Part shown: positions 8,089-15,422 of the stretch, piece by piece
Numbering within the stretch: the stretch's first letter is position 1
Layout of the letters: each line of letters starts with the position of its first letter
NCBI GenBank assembly: GCA_036244975.1
Contig: BTTE01000034.1
Span: 1 to 30,011 of the forward strand
Reading direction: 5' to 3'
DNA from: Sulfidibacterium sp036244975
GTDB lineage: Bacteria; Bacteroidota; Bacteroidia; Bacteroidales; F082
Length of the DNA: 30,011 bases
Notes under the pieces: model-generated
Database searches by the model: none
What the model saw: only the letters and a program-made list of their open reading frames with translations
What the model was told of the DNA's origin: nothing
Program-made: the position numbers and the translations under genes

Positions 8089-9084
8089 TTACGGTAACTT
8101 TCTAAAAACCATGTACCTTAAACTTATCTCCAGCACAAAAATCAACAGAGCTGCCAATGCAAACGGAAAATACAGTTCATATTTTTTGCGAAACTGCTGC
8201 ACATTAATTTTCGATTTTTCCAGCTTGTCAATCTCCTTGAAAATAGCACTCAGCTTATTATTATTATTGGCCCGAAAATACTTCCCGCCGGTTTCCTTTG
8301 CAATATTTTTCAACAGTGCTTCATCAATCTGTACTTTCATTTGCTGCATTCTGATACCATAGGGTGTCTGTACCGGATAAGGTGCATAGCCATACGAACC
8401 TATGCCAATGGTATAAACCCGTATTCCGTACATTTTAGCAAGTTCGGCAGCAGTTTCCGGGTCGATGGCGCCGGAATTGTTCACCCCGTCAGTGAGTAGC
8501 ACAATCACTTTTGAACGTGCTTTAGAATCTTTCAACCGGCTGACCGCCGTCGCCAATCCATCACCGATGGCTGTACCATCCTGAATCATACCGCTTTGCA
8601 CCTCTTTCAGAAGGTTTTTAAGGACAGAATGGTCAAGGGTAAGCGGGGTTTGTGTAAAAGCAACCCCGCTGAAGATCACCAGCCCGATGCGGTCGTTAGG
8701 ACGGCCATTGATAAACCGGGCGGCAATTTTCTTGGCTGCGCCAATACGGTCGGGCTGGAAATCGCGGGCACGCATACTTCCCGAAACATCCAAAGCAATT
8801 ACGATGTCAATTCCTTCAATATTAATGTTACTCTTTGAGGATATCTTTTGTGGTCCGGCCAGCGCAATAATCAGTAGCGCCAATGCCAGCATACGCAGCA
8901 CAAACAAGCTGTGAATGAGTCGTGTCTTCAACGAGGGCGAAGCCCCCTCAAAAGGTTTCAGCCCCGAAAAAAGAAGTTCGGGAGTGCTTTTGCGAAAGCG
9001 ATACACATACCAGGCAATCAGTACCGGTATCAGCAGGAACAGGTAAAAATAATCGGGACTTCTCCATGTGTCTATGCCAAACAT
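8089..9084 (-). CDS. batA: BatA: VWA-domain membrane protein
   Basis: 331 residues with two N-terminal hydrophobic segments (about 10-27 and 57-77), a VWA domain with MIDAS motif DVSGSM (near residue 96), TPLTLDHS and VIVLLTDGVNNSG further on, and a C-terminal transmembrane helix (about 306-325). Bat operons usually encode two such VWA membrane proteins; this one lies upstream of batB and has the more canonical DVSGS. The start is ATG at 9084, only 2 bases beyond the stop of the preceding gene, which indicates coupled expression. The expected role is as a metal-dependent protein-binding module working with the MoxR ATPase. Confidence 0.92.
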   Translation of the reverse strand: MFGIDTWRSPDYFYLFLLIPVLIAWYVYRFRKSTPELLFSGLKPFEGASPSLKTRLIHSLFVLRMLALALLIIALAGPQKISSKSNINIEGIDIVIALDVSGSMRARDFQPDRIGAAKKIAARFINGRPNDRIGLVIFSGVAFTQTPLTLDHSVLKNLLKEVQSGMIQDGTAIGDGLATAVSRLKDSKARSKVIVLLTDGVNNSGAIDPETAAELAKMYGIRVYTIGIGSYGYAPYPVQTPYGIRMQQMKVQIDEALLKNIAKETGGKYFRANNNNKLSAIFKEIDKLEKSKINVQQFRKKYELYFPFALAALLIFVLEISLRYMVFRKLP

Positions 9085-9086
9085 CG

Positions 9087-10112
9087 CTATTTTTCCTCCT
9101 TATTTTCCGGTTGTGACTTTTCTTCCGTTTGTGCTTTATTCTCTGCCTGTGCCTCATCTCCCTGCGTTTGTGCCGGTTCTTCCTGCGGTACAACTTTGGT
9201 TTCATTCACAAAATCAAGGCAGTAATTCAGACTCGTATCATTTTCCAGTGGTGAGGGTTTCAGCCTGGCAAATTTCACGAGGTCGGCCAGCTCAAAAGCA
9301 CTCCTTGCCTTTGCCAGCGCCTCCTTGTTCACCGCTTCTTTTTCCAGGTTACACATAATCTCTCCGGTGGTCATCTCCCGGGCATCAAACAGGAATCGTC
9401 GTGCAAAATAATTACGCATAATGTCGGTAATAGCCGTATGGTATACCTTCAGCTTACCAGCCTGCCACAACCTGGAGAGTCTGACTTCTTCCAATCGCTG
9501 AATAGCTTCCTGATCCGGCGGTAACCTGGGTTTGGATTTACGAGCAAACAACGGCTGGTTCTTTTTTCGCTTGCGCAGATACCATACAAGGAAAATTATA
9601 CCTGCCAGCAACAAAAGCCCCAGTAAAATCCAAGGTAAAATTTCTCCGAGAGTATAAGGTTCAGCCATCGGCCCTTTGATAACTTTAAAAGCTTTAGTGG
9701 TGTCCACCTGCGGGGCATAAACCTGCAAAAACAAATCTTGTGTGGCCACCGTATCCACTTTGCTACTCCCGGGTAGTCGCACCTGAAACTTCATCGGTGT
9801 AATATTGAAATATCCTGAATCAAAAGAGGTAATCACCAACCGGCGTTTCAGGTTCAGGACATTGTGTTCCACTATGCTGTCGGTTTTTCCACGTTTGATG
9901 ATTTCCACGTGAGGAACCAGTGTATCATTCAGCACAGGCCAGGTTATCTGCGATCCGGCAGGCACTTTCAACGCAAGGTTCAAACCTATCTGATCACCAA
10001 TCATGATGGCGCTGGTATCCAGCGAGGCAGTCGCTGTTACCGTCTGCCCACGGACAATTGTAAAAGCTGCCAGCATCAATATCAGTAACCCTGTATTTTT
10101 AACTTTCCTCAT
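9087..10112 (-). CDS. Bat-operon membrane protein of unknown function
   Basis: 341 residues. A signal peptide (1-22, ending IVRG) leads into a beta-rich extracytoplasmic region (about 23-150) with the pattern ASLDTSAIMIGDQIGLNLAL, reminiscent of the beta-sandwich segments of BatD. A transmembrane helix (about 156-178, PWILLGLLLLAGIIFLVWYL) and an arginine/lysine-rich stop-transfer follow. The cytoplasmic part (about 200-300) is helical with AITDIMRNYFARRF, resembling DUF4381-like proteins found next to MoxR/VWA genes. A Q/E/K-rich acidic tail closes it. The position between the DUF58 gene (14 bases upstream) and batA (2 bases downstream) says it belongs to the same complex. I do not recognise a specific named family, so no symbol is given. 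Confidence 0.8.
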   Translation of the reverse strand: MRKVKNTGLLILMLAAFTIVRGQTVTATASLDTSAIMIGDQIGLNLALKVPAGSQITWPVLNDTLVPHVEIIKRGKTDSIVEHNVLNLKRRLVITSFDSGYFNITPMKFQVRLPGSSKVDTVATQDLFLQVYAPQVDTTKAFKVIKGPMAEPYTLGEILPWILLGLLLLAGIIFLVWYLRKRKKNQPLFARKSKPRLPPDQEAIQRLEEVRLSRLWQAGKLKVYHTAITDIMRNYFARRFLFDAREMTTGEIMCNLEKEAVNKEALAKARSAFELADLVKFARLKPSPLENDTSLNYCLDFVNETKVVPQEEPAQTQGDEAQAENKAQTEEKSQPENKEEK

Positions 10113-10126
10113 TTTTCATGGTATTG

Positions 10127-11002
10127 TTAACTTCTTGCCTCCCTTTTCCTGAACATGTTCATAAGCGGTTTCACATAATCTTCGCCCGTGTATGCTTTTA
10201 CCATGTCAACTCCCATCCGCGAAAAAAGCGTGTCCAACTCCCGGCTTTTGTCTGTCGCCCACCGGCTCAGCTGGCGACGCATGGAAGCACTTCCCGTATC
10301 TATCCACATTTGTTTTCCGGTTTCCGCATCCAGCATACGCACTATCCCAACATTGGGCATAATTGTTTCCCTGCGGTCCGTTACACGGATAGCGATAAGG
10401 TCGTGCTTATGATTGGCAATCTGCACGGCTTTCTCGAAACCGTCGTCCATAAAGTCGGAAATCAGAAAAGCAGTAGCCCGTTTTTTAATCACATTGGTCA
10501 GGTAACGCAACGCTTCGGCAATGTTAGTTCCATTATTTTCGGCCTTGAAGTCAATCAGCTCCCTGATAATCCGCAGGATATGCGAAGACCCTTTTTTTGG
10601 AGGAATAAATTTCTCGATTTTATCGGAAAAGAAAATTACCCCCACTTTATCGTTATTCTGAATGGCAGAAAAGGAGAGCGTTGCGGCCATCTCGGTAATC
10701 ATCTCCTGTTTTAGCTGGCCGTGGGTTCCGAACAGATTTGAGCCTGACACATCAATGAGCAACATGACCGTCAGCTCACGTTCTTCCTCGAAAATCTTCA
10801 CAAACGGATGATTAAAACGCGCCGTAACGTTCCAGTCGATGCTGCGGATGTCGTCGCCAAACTGGTATTCGCGCACTTCGCTAAAGGCCATTCCGCGCCC
10901 TTTAAAAACACTATGGTATTCGCCTGAGAAAATCTGTTTGGACAATCCCCGTGTTTTAATCTCTATCTTCCTGACCTTTTTAAATAATTCCTGTGCTTCC
11001 AA
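10127..11002 (-). CDS. DUF58 domain (VWA-like) protein of bat operon
   Basis: 291 residues, cytoplasmic, no signal peptide. The DUF58 signature is clear: GRGMAFSEVREYQFGDDIRS and IDWNVTARFNHPFVKIFEEE at about residues 32-70, then LLIDVSGSNLFG with the MIDAS-type DxSxS (near 79). The start is a TTG at 11002: the same frame has a TAA two codons upstream, the next Met lies inside the conserved DUF58 signature, and family members begin at this point (M-x-x-x-E-L-x-K-K-V-R-K-I). DUF58 proteins almost always follow moxR genes and are presumed partners of the AAA+ ATPase. It is preceded by moxR (74-base gap) and followed after 14 bases by the unknown membrane protein. Confidence 0.92.
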   Translation of the reverse strand: MEAQELFKKVRKIEIKTRGLSKQIFSGEYHSVFKGRGMAFSEVREYQFGDDIRSIDWNVTARFNHPFVKIFEEERELTVMLLIDVSGSNLFGTHGQLKQEMITEMAATLSFSAIQNNDKVGVIFFSDKIEKFIPPKKGSSHILRIIRELIDFKAENNGTNIAEALRYLTNVIKKRATAFLISDFMDDGFEKAVQIANHKHDLIAIRVTDRRETIMPNVGIVRMLDAETGKQMWIDTGSASMRRQLSRWATDKSRELDTLFSRMGVDMVKAYTGEDYVKPLMNMFRKREARS

Positions 11003-11076
11003 TTTTTACCTCTGTTTTATGCTATCGCAAAAGCTATTCATAGAATAATTCCTTAAACCAGCTAATATATAATGGT

Positions 11077-12069
11077 TTATGGCACTTCAACCGAATTTAG
11101 AATTTCGTTGATAATGTCTTCGCTGGTAATATTTTCAGCTTCGGCTTCATAGGTTAGTCCGATACGGTGGCGCATCACATCGTGGGCAATGGAGCGAATG
11201 TCTTCGGGGATGACATAGCCACGCTTTCTGATAAAGGCCAGCGCCTTGGCTGCCAGCGCGAGGTTGATACTTGCACGCGGCGAGGCACCATAGGAAATCA
11301 TACCCGAAAATTTTTCCAAATGATACTCATTCGGATAACGGGAAGCAAAGACAATATCGGTTATGTAATTCTCAATTTTTTCATCAAGATAAATCTGCCT
11401 TACCAGCGCCCTTGCTTTCAGCACATCTTCCGGTTTCAGAATCGTATTTGTTTTGGTAGAAACATTGGTAATGTTCTGACGCAGAATCTGTTTCTCCTCA
11501 TCTTTTTTGGGATAGTTAATTACCACCTTCAACATAAAACGGTCCACCTGGGCTTCCGGGAGCGGATAGGTTCCCTCCTGCTCAATGGGATTTTGTGTCG
11601 CCATAACGAGGAAGGGTTCATCCAGTTTAAACGTGGTATCGCCAATAGTAACCTGCCGCTCCTGCATAGCTTCGAGCAAAGCACTCTGTACTTTTGCAGG
11701 CGAACGGTTAATCTCATCTGCAAGAATAAAATTGGCGAAAACAGGACCTTTTTTCACAACAAATTCCTCATTCTTCATGCTGTAAATGAGCGTACCCAAT
11801 AAGTCGGCAGGCAACAAATCGGGTGTAAACTGAATCCTGCTGAATTTGGCATCAATAATGTTGGCCAATGAGGTGATGGCCAGCGTTTTTGCCAGACCTG
11901 GAACCCCTTCCAGCAAAATATGCCCGTTACCGAGAAGGCCGATGAGCAAACGTTCGGTCATGTGTGTCTGTCCCACAATTACCTTATTCATTTCCAGTTT
12001 TATCATATCAATAAACTGGCTCTCTTTTTGAATCTTTTCGTTAAGTTCGCGAATGTTCGTTTCTAACAT
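11077..12069 (-). CDS. MoxR-family AAA+ ATPase
   Basis: 330 residues, the normal length. Walker A GVPGLAKT lies near residue 54, Walker B-type ILADEINRSP near 115, followed by AKVQSALLEAMQERQVT. The sensor-1 region ATQNPIEQEGTYPLPEAQVDRF lies near 157, and the C-terminal lid has GASPRASINLALAAKALA. MoxR ATPases are chaperone-like enzymes that act with VWA proteins to mature or activate partner complexes. As first gene of the operon it probably drives the VWA proteins encoded after it. A TATATTTG box 27 bases upstream is the likely main operon promoter. Confidence 0.95.
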   Translation of the reverse strand: MLETNIRELNEKIQKESQFIDMIKLEMNKVIVGQTHMTERLLIGLLGNGHILLEGVPGLAKTLAITSLANIIDAKFSRIQFTPDLLPADLLGTLIYSMKNEEFVVKKGPVFANFILADEINRSPAKVQSALLEAMQERQVTIGDTTFKLDEPFLVMATQNPIEQEGTYPLPEAQVDRFMLKVVINYPKKDEEKQILRQNITNVSTKTNTILKPEDVLKARALVRQIYLDEKIENYITDIVFASRYPNEYHLEKFSGMISYGASPRASINLALAAKALAFIRKRGYVIPEDIRSIAHDVMRHRIGLTYEAEAENITSEDIINEILNSVEVP

Positions 12070-12095
12070 GGATGTTATTTTTTCAATTTGTAGTG

Positions 12096-12103
12096 CAAAT
12101 ATA
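12096..12103 (-). promoter_or_regulatory. Candidate -7 box of the bat operon promoter
   Basis: The minus strand reads TATATTTG followed by CAC, a perfect TAnnTTTG, 26 bases before the moxR ATG. No good -33 TTG was found at the expected distance. Confidence 0.45.
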
Positions 12104-12153
12104 TAAACAGGCTTGTAATTAGTTTGTTAATGTTTGTTAAAGGGAAATAGAAA

Positions 12154-12350
12154 ATGTTAATACAGACAGGAATTCACATGACAGAGGCTTTTGGAAACAA
12201 CACGCACAAATAGTCTGGCTTGTATCCGGCTTTCGCCGACTTGGATGGCGATGGTCGCACCGACCTGTTCGCAGGCAATGCCAAAGGAAACCCGATTTTT
12301 ATGATAACAACGGCATTTACTTTCTTGTGGCCAAAGAAAAAAAAGTATAA
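12154..12350 (+). pseudogene. Relic of an FG-GAP/VCBS-repeat surface protein
   Basis: Within a 492-base gene-free stretch, one frame reads TEAFGNNTHK, then a TAG at 12211, then SGLYPAFADLDGDGRTDLF and AGNAKGNPIF. The ADLDGDGxxDL core is the calcium-binding signature of FG-GAP/VCBS repeats of secreted Bacteroidetes proteins. After the T run at 12296-12300 the next frame continues the repeat as YDNNGIYFLVAKEKKV and ends at TAA (12348-12350). Restoring one T would join the two frames. The fragment has an internal stop, a frameshift and no flanking gene, so it is a decayed remnant. The open frame reaches back to an ATG at 12154, but where homology begins is uncertain. Confidence 0.65.
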
Positions 12351-12561
12351 TATTCAGGATGATTTGTGGTTTTGCAGTAAGCAGGATACCTAAAGAGAGG
12401 GCATCTAAAACAGTGCTTGCTCGCAGGCCAGCCCTCACTTTGCGCGTCCACGAGCAGGGCGGTATGAATGTTAAAAAAATAAAAAATGCGGAAACAAGTC
12501 GCTAAAACAAACATTTTCTTATACTTGCATTTAATTTGATAACCTGTAAATTTTCAATGAT
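12351..12561. other. Gene-free stretch with a weak inverted repeat, upstream of the sodium symporter
   Basis: No convincing coding sequence on either strand; minus-strand open frames at 12157-12514 show no recognisable domain. An inverted repeat TGCTCG (12418-12423) / CGAGCA (12451-12456) encloses a GC-rich segment unlike the AT-rich flanks. A near-match to the -7 box, TATACTTG (12519-12526, one mismatch), lies 35 bases before the symporter ATG and may serve it. Confidence 0.4.
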
Positions 12562-14241
12562 ATGGCTCACGGTAATGAAGGCTGGGGTTCCCGTGTCGGA
12601 TTGATTTTAGCAATGGCGGGAAACGCAGTCGGATTGGGAAATTTTTTACGGTTTCCGGTTCAGGCAATTCAAAATGGTGGCGGAGCTTTTATCATCCCTT
12701 ATTTTGTCTCTTTTTTACTTATGGGTATTCCTCTGTTGTGGGTAGAGTGGGCTATGGGCCGGTTTGGCGGTATCAGGGGCAACCATTCAACTCCCTTTAT
12801 TCTGGATAGTATGTCCAAGAAAAGGTTGTGGAAATACGTTGGCGTTTTCGGAATCTTTACCAATCTGGGAATCCTTGCTTACTACACTTATATCGAATCC
12901 TGGACATTAACCTACACCCTAAAATCGTTGGCCCAAAGCTTTACCGGCTTGAGCAGAGGACAGGTCAGCGCGATGTTTGACAGTTATGCCGGAGTTCATG
13001 GAACCATGACTGATGCTTTGGTAGCTATTAACATTCCCGGCTGGGCAATAGTAGCATTTCTAATAACTTTAATATTAAATATATATATTCTGTCTAAAGG
13101 ATTAAGCGGAGGGATTGAAAAAGTGGCCAAAATTGCCATGCCACTTCTTATCCTTTTCGGTGTTTTCCTTGCCATAAGGGCTGTTACGTTGGGAAGTACG
13201 GGTATAACAGGATGCTCTACCTGTAACTCAAGCGTCGGGCTTGACTTTTTATGGAAACCCAAACTTAACAGTCTGTCCAATCCCAAGGTGTGGCTTGCGG
13301 CGGCAGGCCAAATCTTTTTTACGCTATCAGTCGGGATGGGTACAATTCATTGTTATGCCGCTTATGTTAAGAAAAACGATGACATAGCGCTTAATGCTAT
13401 GTCTGCGGGCTGGATGAATGAATTTGTGGAAATTGTTTTGGGCGCTTCCATTGTGATTCCTATTGCCGTTGGATACATGGGGCTCGATTGGGTTAAAGAT
13501 AATGCAGGCTTTATGATGGCTTTTAAAACTATGCCTTTCCTGTTCAACCAGTGGGGGGCTATTTTAGCAACTTTGTCGGGAGTAGCCTGGTTTGGATTGT
13601 TGTTTTTTGCCGGAATTACCAGTTCGCTCGCTATGGGTACTCCTTTTATGGGATTTGTAGAAGACGAATTTGGCTGGAGCAGGGTAAGAAGCGCAGTCAT
13701 CCTGGGGGTCATTATTTTTGTCCTGGCGCTGCCCACCATTCTCTTTTTTGAAATGGGCGTTTTCAACGAATATGACTACTGGACAGGTACCGTTTCACTG
13801 GTTATTTTTGCATCAGCTGAAATCATTTTGTTCTCATGGGTTTTTGGAATGGACAAAGGTTGGAAAGAAATCACCCGGGGTTCTGATATCAGAGTTCCTA
13901 ATATTTATAAATTTATTATCAAATGGATTACTCCGGTCTTCATTCTGACTATTTTCGTCACTTCCCTTTTCAAACCCCTTCATGGAGAAGTGAGTGACTG
14001 GCAATTGGCTTTTCACCAGTTGTTTACACATGGAAGCTGGCCATGGGCCAATGATAGTATTATTGCCCAGGCACTTCATCTAAACCAAAAGTGGATTTGG
14101 TTCAAAGCGGGGAATCCCACAGTTATGTTTTATAAAGATATGTCACGACTTTTGCTGACCCTTACTTTTGCAGGGTTAGCTGTTTTGGTTTATATTGCTG
14201 CTAAAAAAAAGAAAAAAACCGCTAAAATTACTAAGTTATGA
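12562..14241 (+). CDS. Sodium-dependent transporter, NSS (SNF/LeuT) family
   Basis: 559 residues with about 12 transmembrane helices. TM1 carries NAVGLGNFLRFPVQAIQNGG, nearly identical to LeuT, whose unwound TM1 binds substrate and both sodium ions. TM3 contains YYTYIESWTL with the gating Tyr, and TM6 reads GQIFFTLSVGMGTIHCYAAY, with Met in place of LeuT Phe259 in the substrate pocket. It should import an amino acid with Na+; the substrate is not deducible, though the small-subunit partner points to the methionine/alanine (MetP) type. A periplasmic-loop pair CSTC (about residues 218-221) is unusual and might form a disulfide. It ends in a lysine-rich tail, and its stop overlaps the next start (ATGA), so the two products are translationally coupled. 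Confidence 0.93.
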   Translation: MAHGNEGWGSRVGLILAMAGNAVGLGNFLRFPVQAIQNGGGAFIIPYFVSFLLMGIPLLWVEWAMGRFGGIRGNHSTPFILDSMSKKRLWKYVGVFGIFTNLGILAYYTYIESWTLTYTLKSLAQSFTGLSRGQVSAMFDSYAGVHGTMTDALVAINIPGWAIVAFLITLILNIYILSKGLSGGIEKVAKIAMPLLILFGVFLAIRAVTLGSTGITGCSTCNSSVGLDFLWKPKLNSLSNPKVWLAAAGQIFFTLSVGMGTIHCYAAYVKKNDDIALNAMSAGWMNEFVEIVLGASIVIPIAVGYMGLDWVKDNAGFMMAFKTMPFLFNQWGAILATLSGVAWFGLLFFAGITSSLAMGTPFMGFVEDEFGWSRVRSAVILGVIIFVLALPTILFFEMGVFNEYDYWTGTVSLVIFASAEIILFSWVFGMDKGWKEITRGSDIRVPNIYKFIIKWITPVFILTIFVTSLFKPLHGEVSDWQLAFHQLFTHGSWPWANDSIIAQALHLNQKWIWFKAGNPTVMFYKDMSRLLLTLTFAGLAVLVYIAAKKKKKTAKITKL

Positions 14242-14363
14242 ATACGGGAACATTGATATTTATGGTGGTTGTTCAATCAGCCGTTACCATTATTACCATT
14301 TATCTTTTTGTAAAGGTACTGAAAGCGCCCCCAAATCCCAGTGATAGCGAGGACGAAGAATAG
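14238..14363 (+). CDS. MetS-like small subunit of NSS transporter (41 aa)
   Basis: A 41-codon frame starting at the ATG that overlaps the symporter stop by four bases (ATGA). The product starts MNTGTLIFMVVVQSAVTI, has one transmembrane helix (about residues 5-25), a short basic turn (FVKVLKAP) and an acidic tail ending DSEDEE. This matches in size, topology and position the small subunit (MetS type) that accompanies some NSS transporters, shown in Corynebacterium MetPS to be needed for uptake. It is easily missed by gene callers because of its length. Identification rests on context and topology; sequence homology to the MetS family could not be tested. Confidence 0.72.
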   Translation: MNTGTLIFMVVVQSAVTIITIYLFVKVLKAPPNPSDSEDEE

Positions 14364-14366
14364 CCT

Positions 14367-14397
14367 GATGACAGGAGCTGTTGTTTTTTCTGTCATC
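14367..14397 (+). other. Stem-loop between small subunit and HhH gene
   Basis: GATGACAG (14367-14374) and CTGTCATC (14390-14397) form a perfect 8-base stem with a 15-base U-rich loop, starting 4 bases after the small-subunit stop. It may end the transporter transcript, but no U-tract follows the stem, so it is not a textbook intrinsic terminator. Confidence 0.4.
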
Positions 14398-14412
14398 TTG
14401 CGATAAAATCAC

Positions 14413-14420
14413 TATCTTTG
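14413..14420 (+). promoter_or_regulatory. Candidate -7 box for HhH gene
   Basis: TATCTTTG, a perfect TAnnTTTG, 48 bases before the ATG at 14469. A T-run about 22 bases upstream may stand in for the -33 element. This supports the ATG at 14469 rather than a TTG lying inside the box. Confidence 0.45.
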
Positions 14421-14468
14421 GGTTCAGTTGAAAACCCGGAAAATTACCCGGATACCTCTTCTCATTCT

Positions 14469-15422
14469 ATGCGTAACAAAATTCGATATTGGATTCGTAG
14501 CTTTTTCACACTGAACAAAAGTGAACAGCGGGGCATCATTGTTTTGTTGGTCATCATCCTTTTAATACTATTTTTCAATTTGCTATTACCGAATTTTTTC
14601 TCGTACAAAAAAAATGAATTCAAAGCTTACAACCGGGAAGTGTCACAATTTCTCCGGGCACAAAAATCGTTAAACGATTCTTTACAATTTATTCATTTAC
14701 AAAATACCGGCAAGCTAAGCCCGGAGCAGGCAAGTGCAAAATTGCATCCTGTTCCTTTTGACCCCAACCATCTTTCTGTTGAGAAGGGATTGCAGATGGG
14801 ATTGGGTGTCCGGCAGGTAAAAACCATACAGCATTACGTAGCAAAGGGAGGCCGCTTCCGCAAAAAGGAAGATTTGAAGAAAATGTATGGCTTGTCTGCT
14901 GCGGAATACGATGTTCTTGAAGCTTATATCAGGATAGCGCCGTTCAAAAACTCTATACACAAAAGTTATCATCCTAAAAAACATCCCCCTCGCATGAAAG
15001 TAGAAATTAACTCGGCGGATTCGGCTGCGTTGGTACAAAAACTCCTGCTTCCCCCCTGGATGGCACGCCGGATTTTGAAATACCGTAAGCTGCTTGGCGG
15101 TTTTTATTCCCGTACACAATTACGCGAGGTGTATGGAATGAAAACAGCGACTTATAATGCCATTCAAACTTTTGTCCGTATCGACACATCGAAAATCAAA
15201 AAAACAGATCTGAATACTGCCACCTTCAAACAGCTTTTGCATCATCCCTACATCGATTACGAAACCACGAAGAAACTTGTTAATACCCGCAGAAGAATAC
15301 ACGGTTTCAGCAGCTTCCAACAAGTGCGGCAGCTTACCGGACTTCCTGATACGCTGTTGAACAAAATTCGCCATTATTTGTATCTTCGCCCCTTAAAAAT
15401 TAACAAGAATAGAAATGAATAG
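14469..15422 (+). CDS. Helix-hairpin-helix (ComEA-like) membrane-anchored protein
   Basis: 317 residues from ATG at 14469; the frame is open up to a TTG at 14418, but that codon lies inside the promoter-like box. A cytoplasmic basic N-terminus precedes one transmembrane helix (about 26-47, IIVLLVIILLILFFNLLLP). Three helix-hairpin-helix units follow: about residues 105-150 (MGLGVRQVKTIQHYVAKGGR, then KKEDLKKMYGL), 170-230 (INSADSAALVQKLLLPPWMA, then YSRTQLREVYGM) and 245-310 (LNTATFKQLLHHPYIDYETT, then FSSFQQVRQLTGLP). ComEA-type HhH domains bind DNA nonspecifically, in periplasmic DNA uptake in competent bacteria. Bacteroidetes carry many such proteins whose role is unproved. It overlaps the following transporter start by 8 bases. 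Confidence 0.82.
   Translation: MRNKIRYWIRSFFTLNKSEQRGIIVLLVIILLILFFNLLLPNFFSYKKNEFKAYNREVSQFLRAQKSLNDSLQFIHLQNTGKLSPEQASAKLHPVPFDPNHLSVEKGLQMGLGVRQVKTIQHYVAKGGRFRKKEDLKKMYGLSAAEYDVLEAYIRIAPFKNSIHKSYHPKKHPPRMKVEINSADSAALVQKLLLPPWMARRILKYRKLLGGFYSRTQLREVYGMKTATYNAIQTFVRIDTSKIKKTDLNTATFKQLLHHPYIDYETTKKLVNTRRRIHGFSSFQQVRQLTGLPDTLLNKIRHYLYLRPLKINKNRNE

Noticed and set aside
3581..12069. MoxR-VWA-TPR cluster as an undescribed system
   Set aside because: Gene order and domains match the known Bacteroides aerotolerance (bat) operon; only the protein at 9087-10112 remains functionally unassigned.
12157..12438. 93-codon minus-strand open frame in the bat-symporter gap
   Set aside because: It runs antisense through the FG-GAP relic and shows no domain or compositional sign of a gene.
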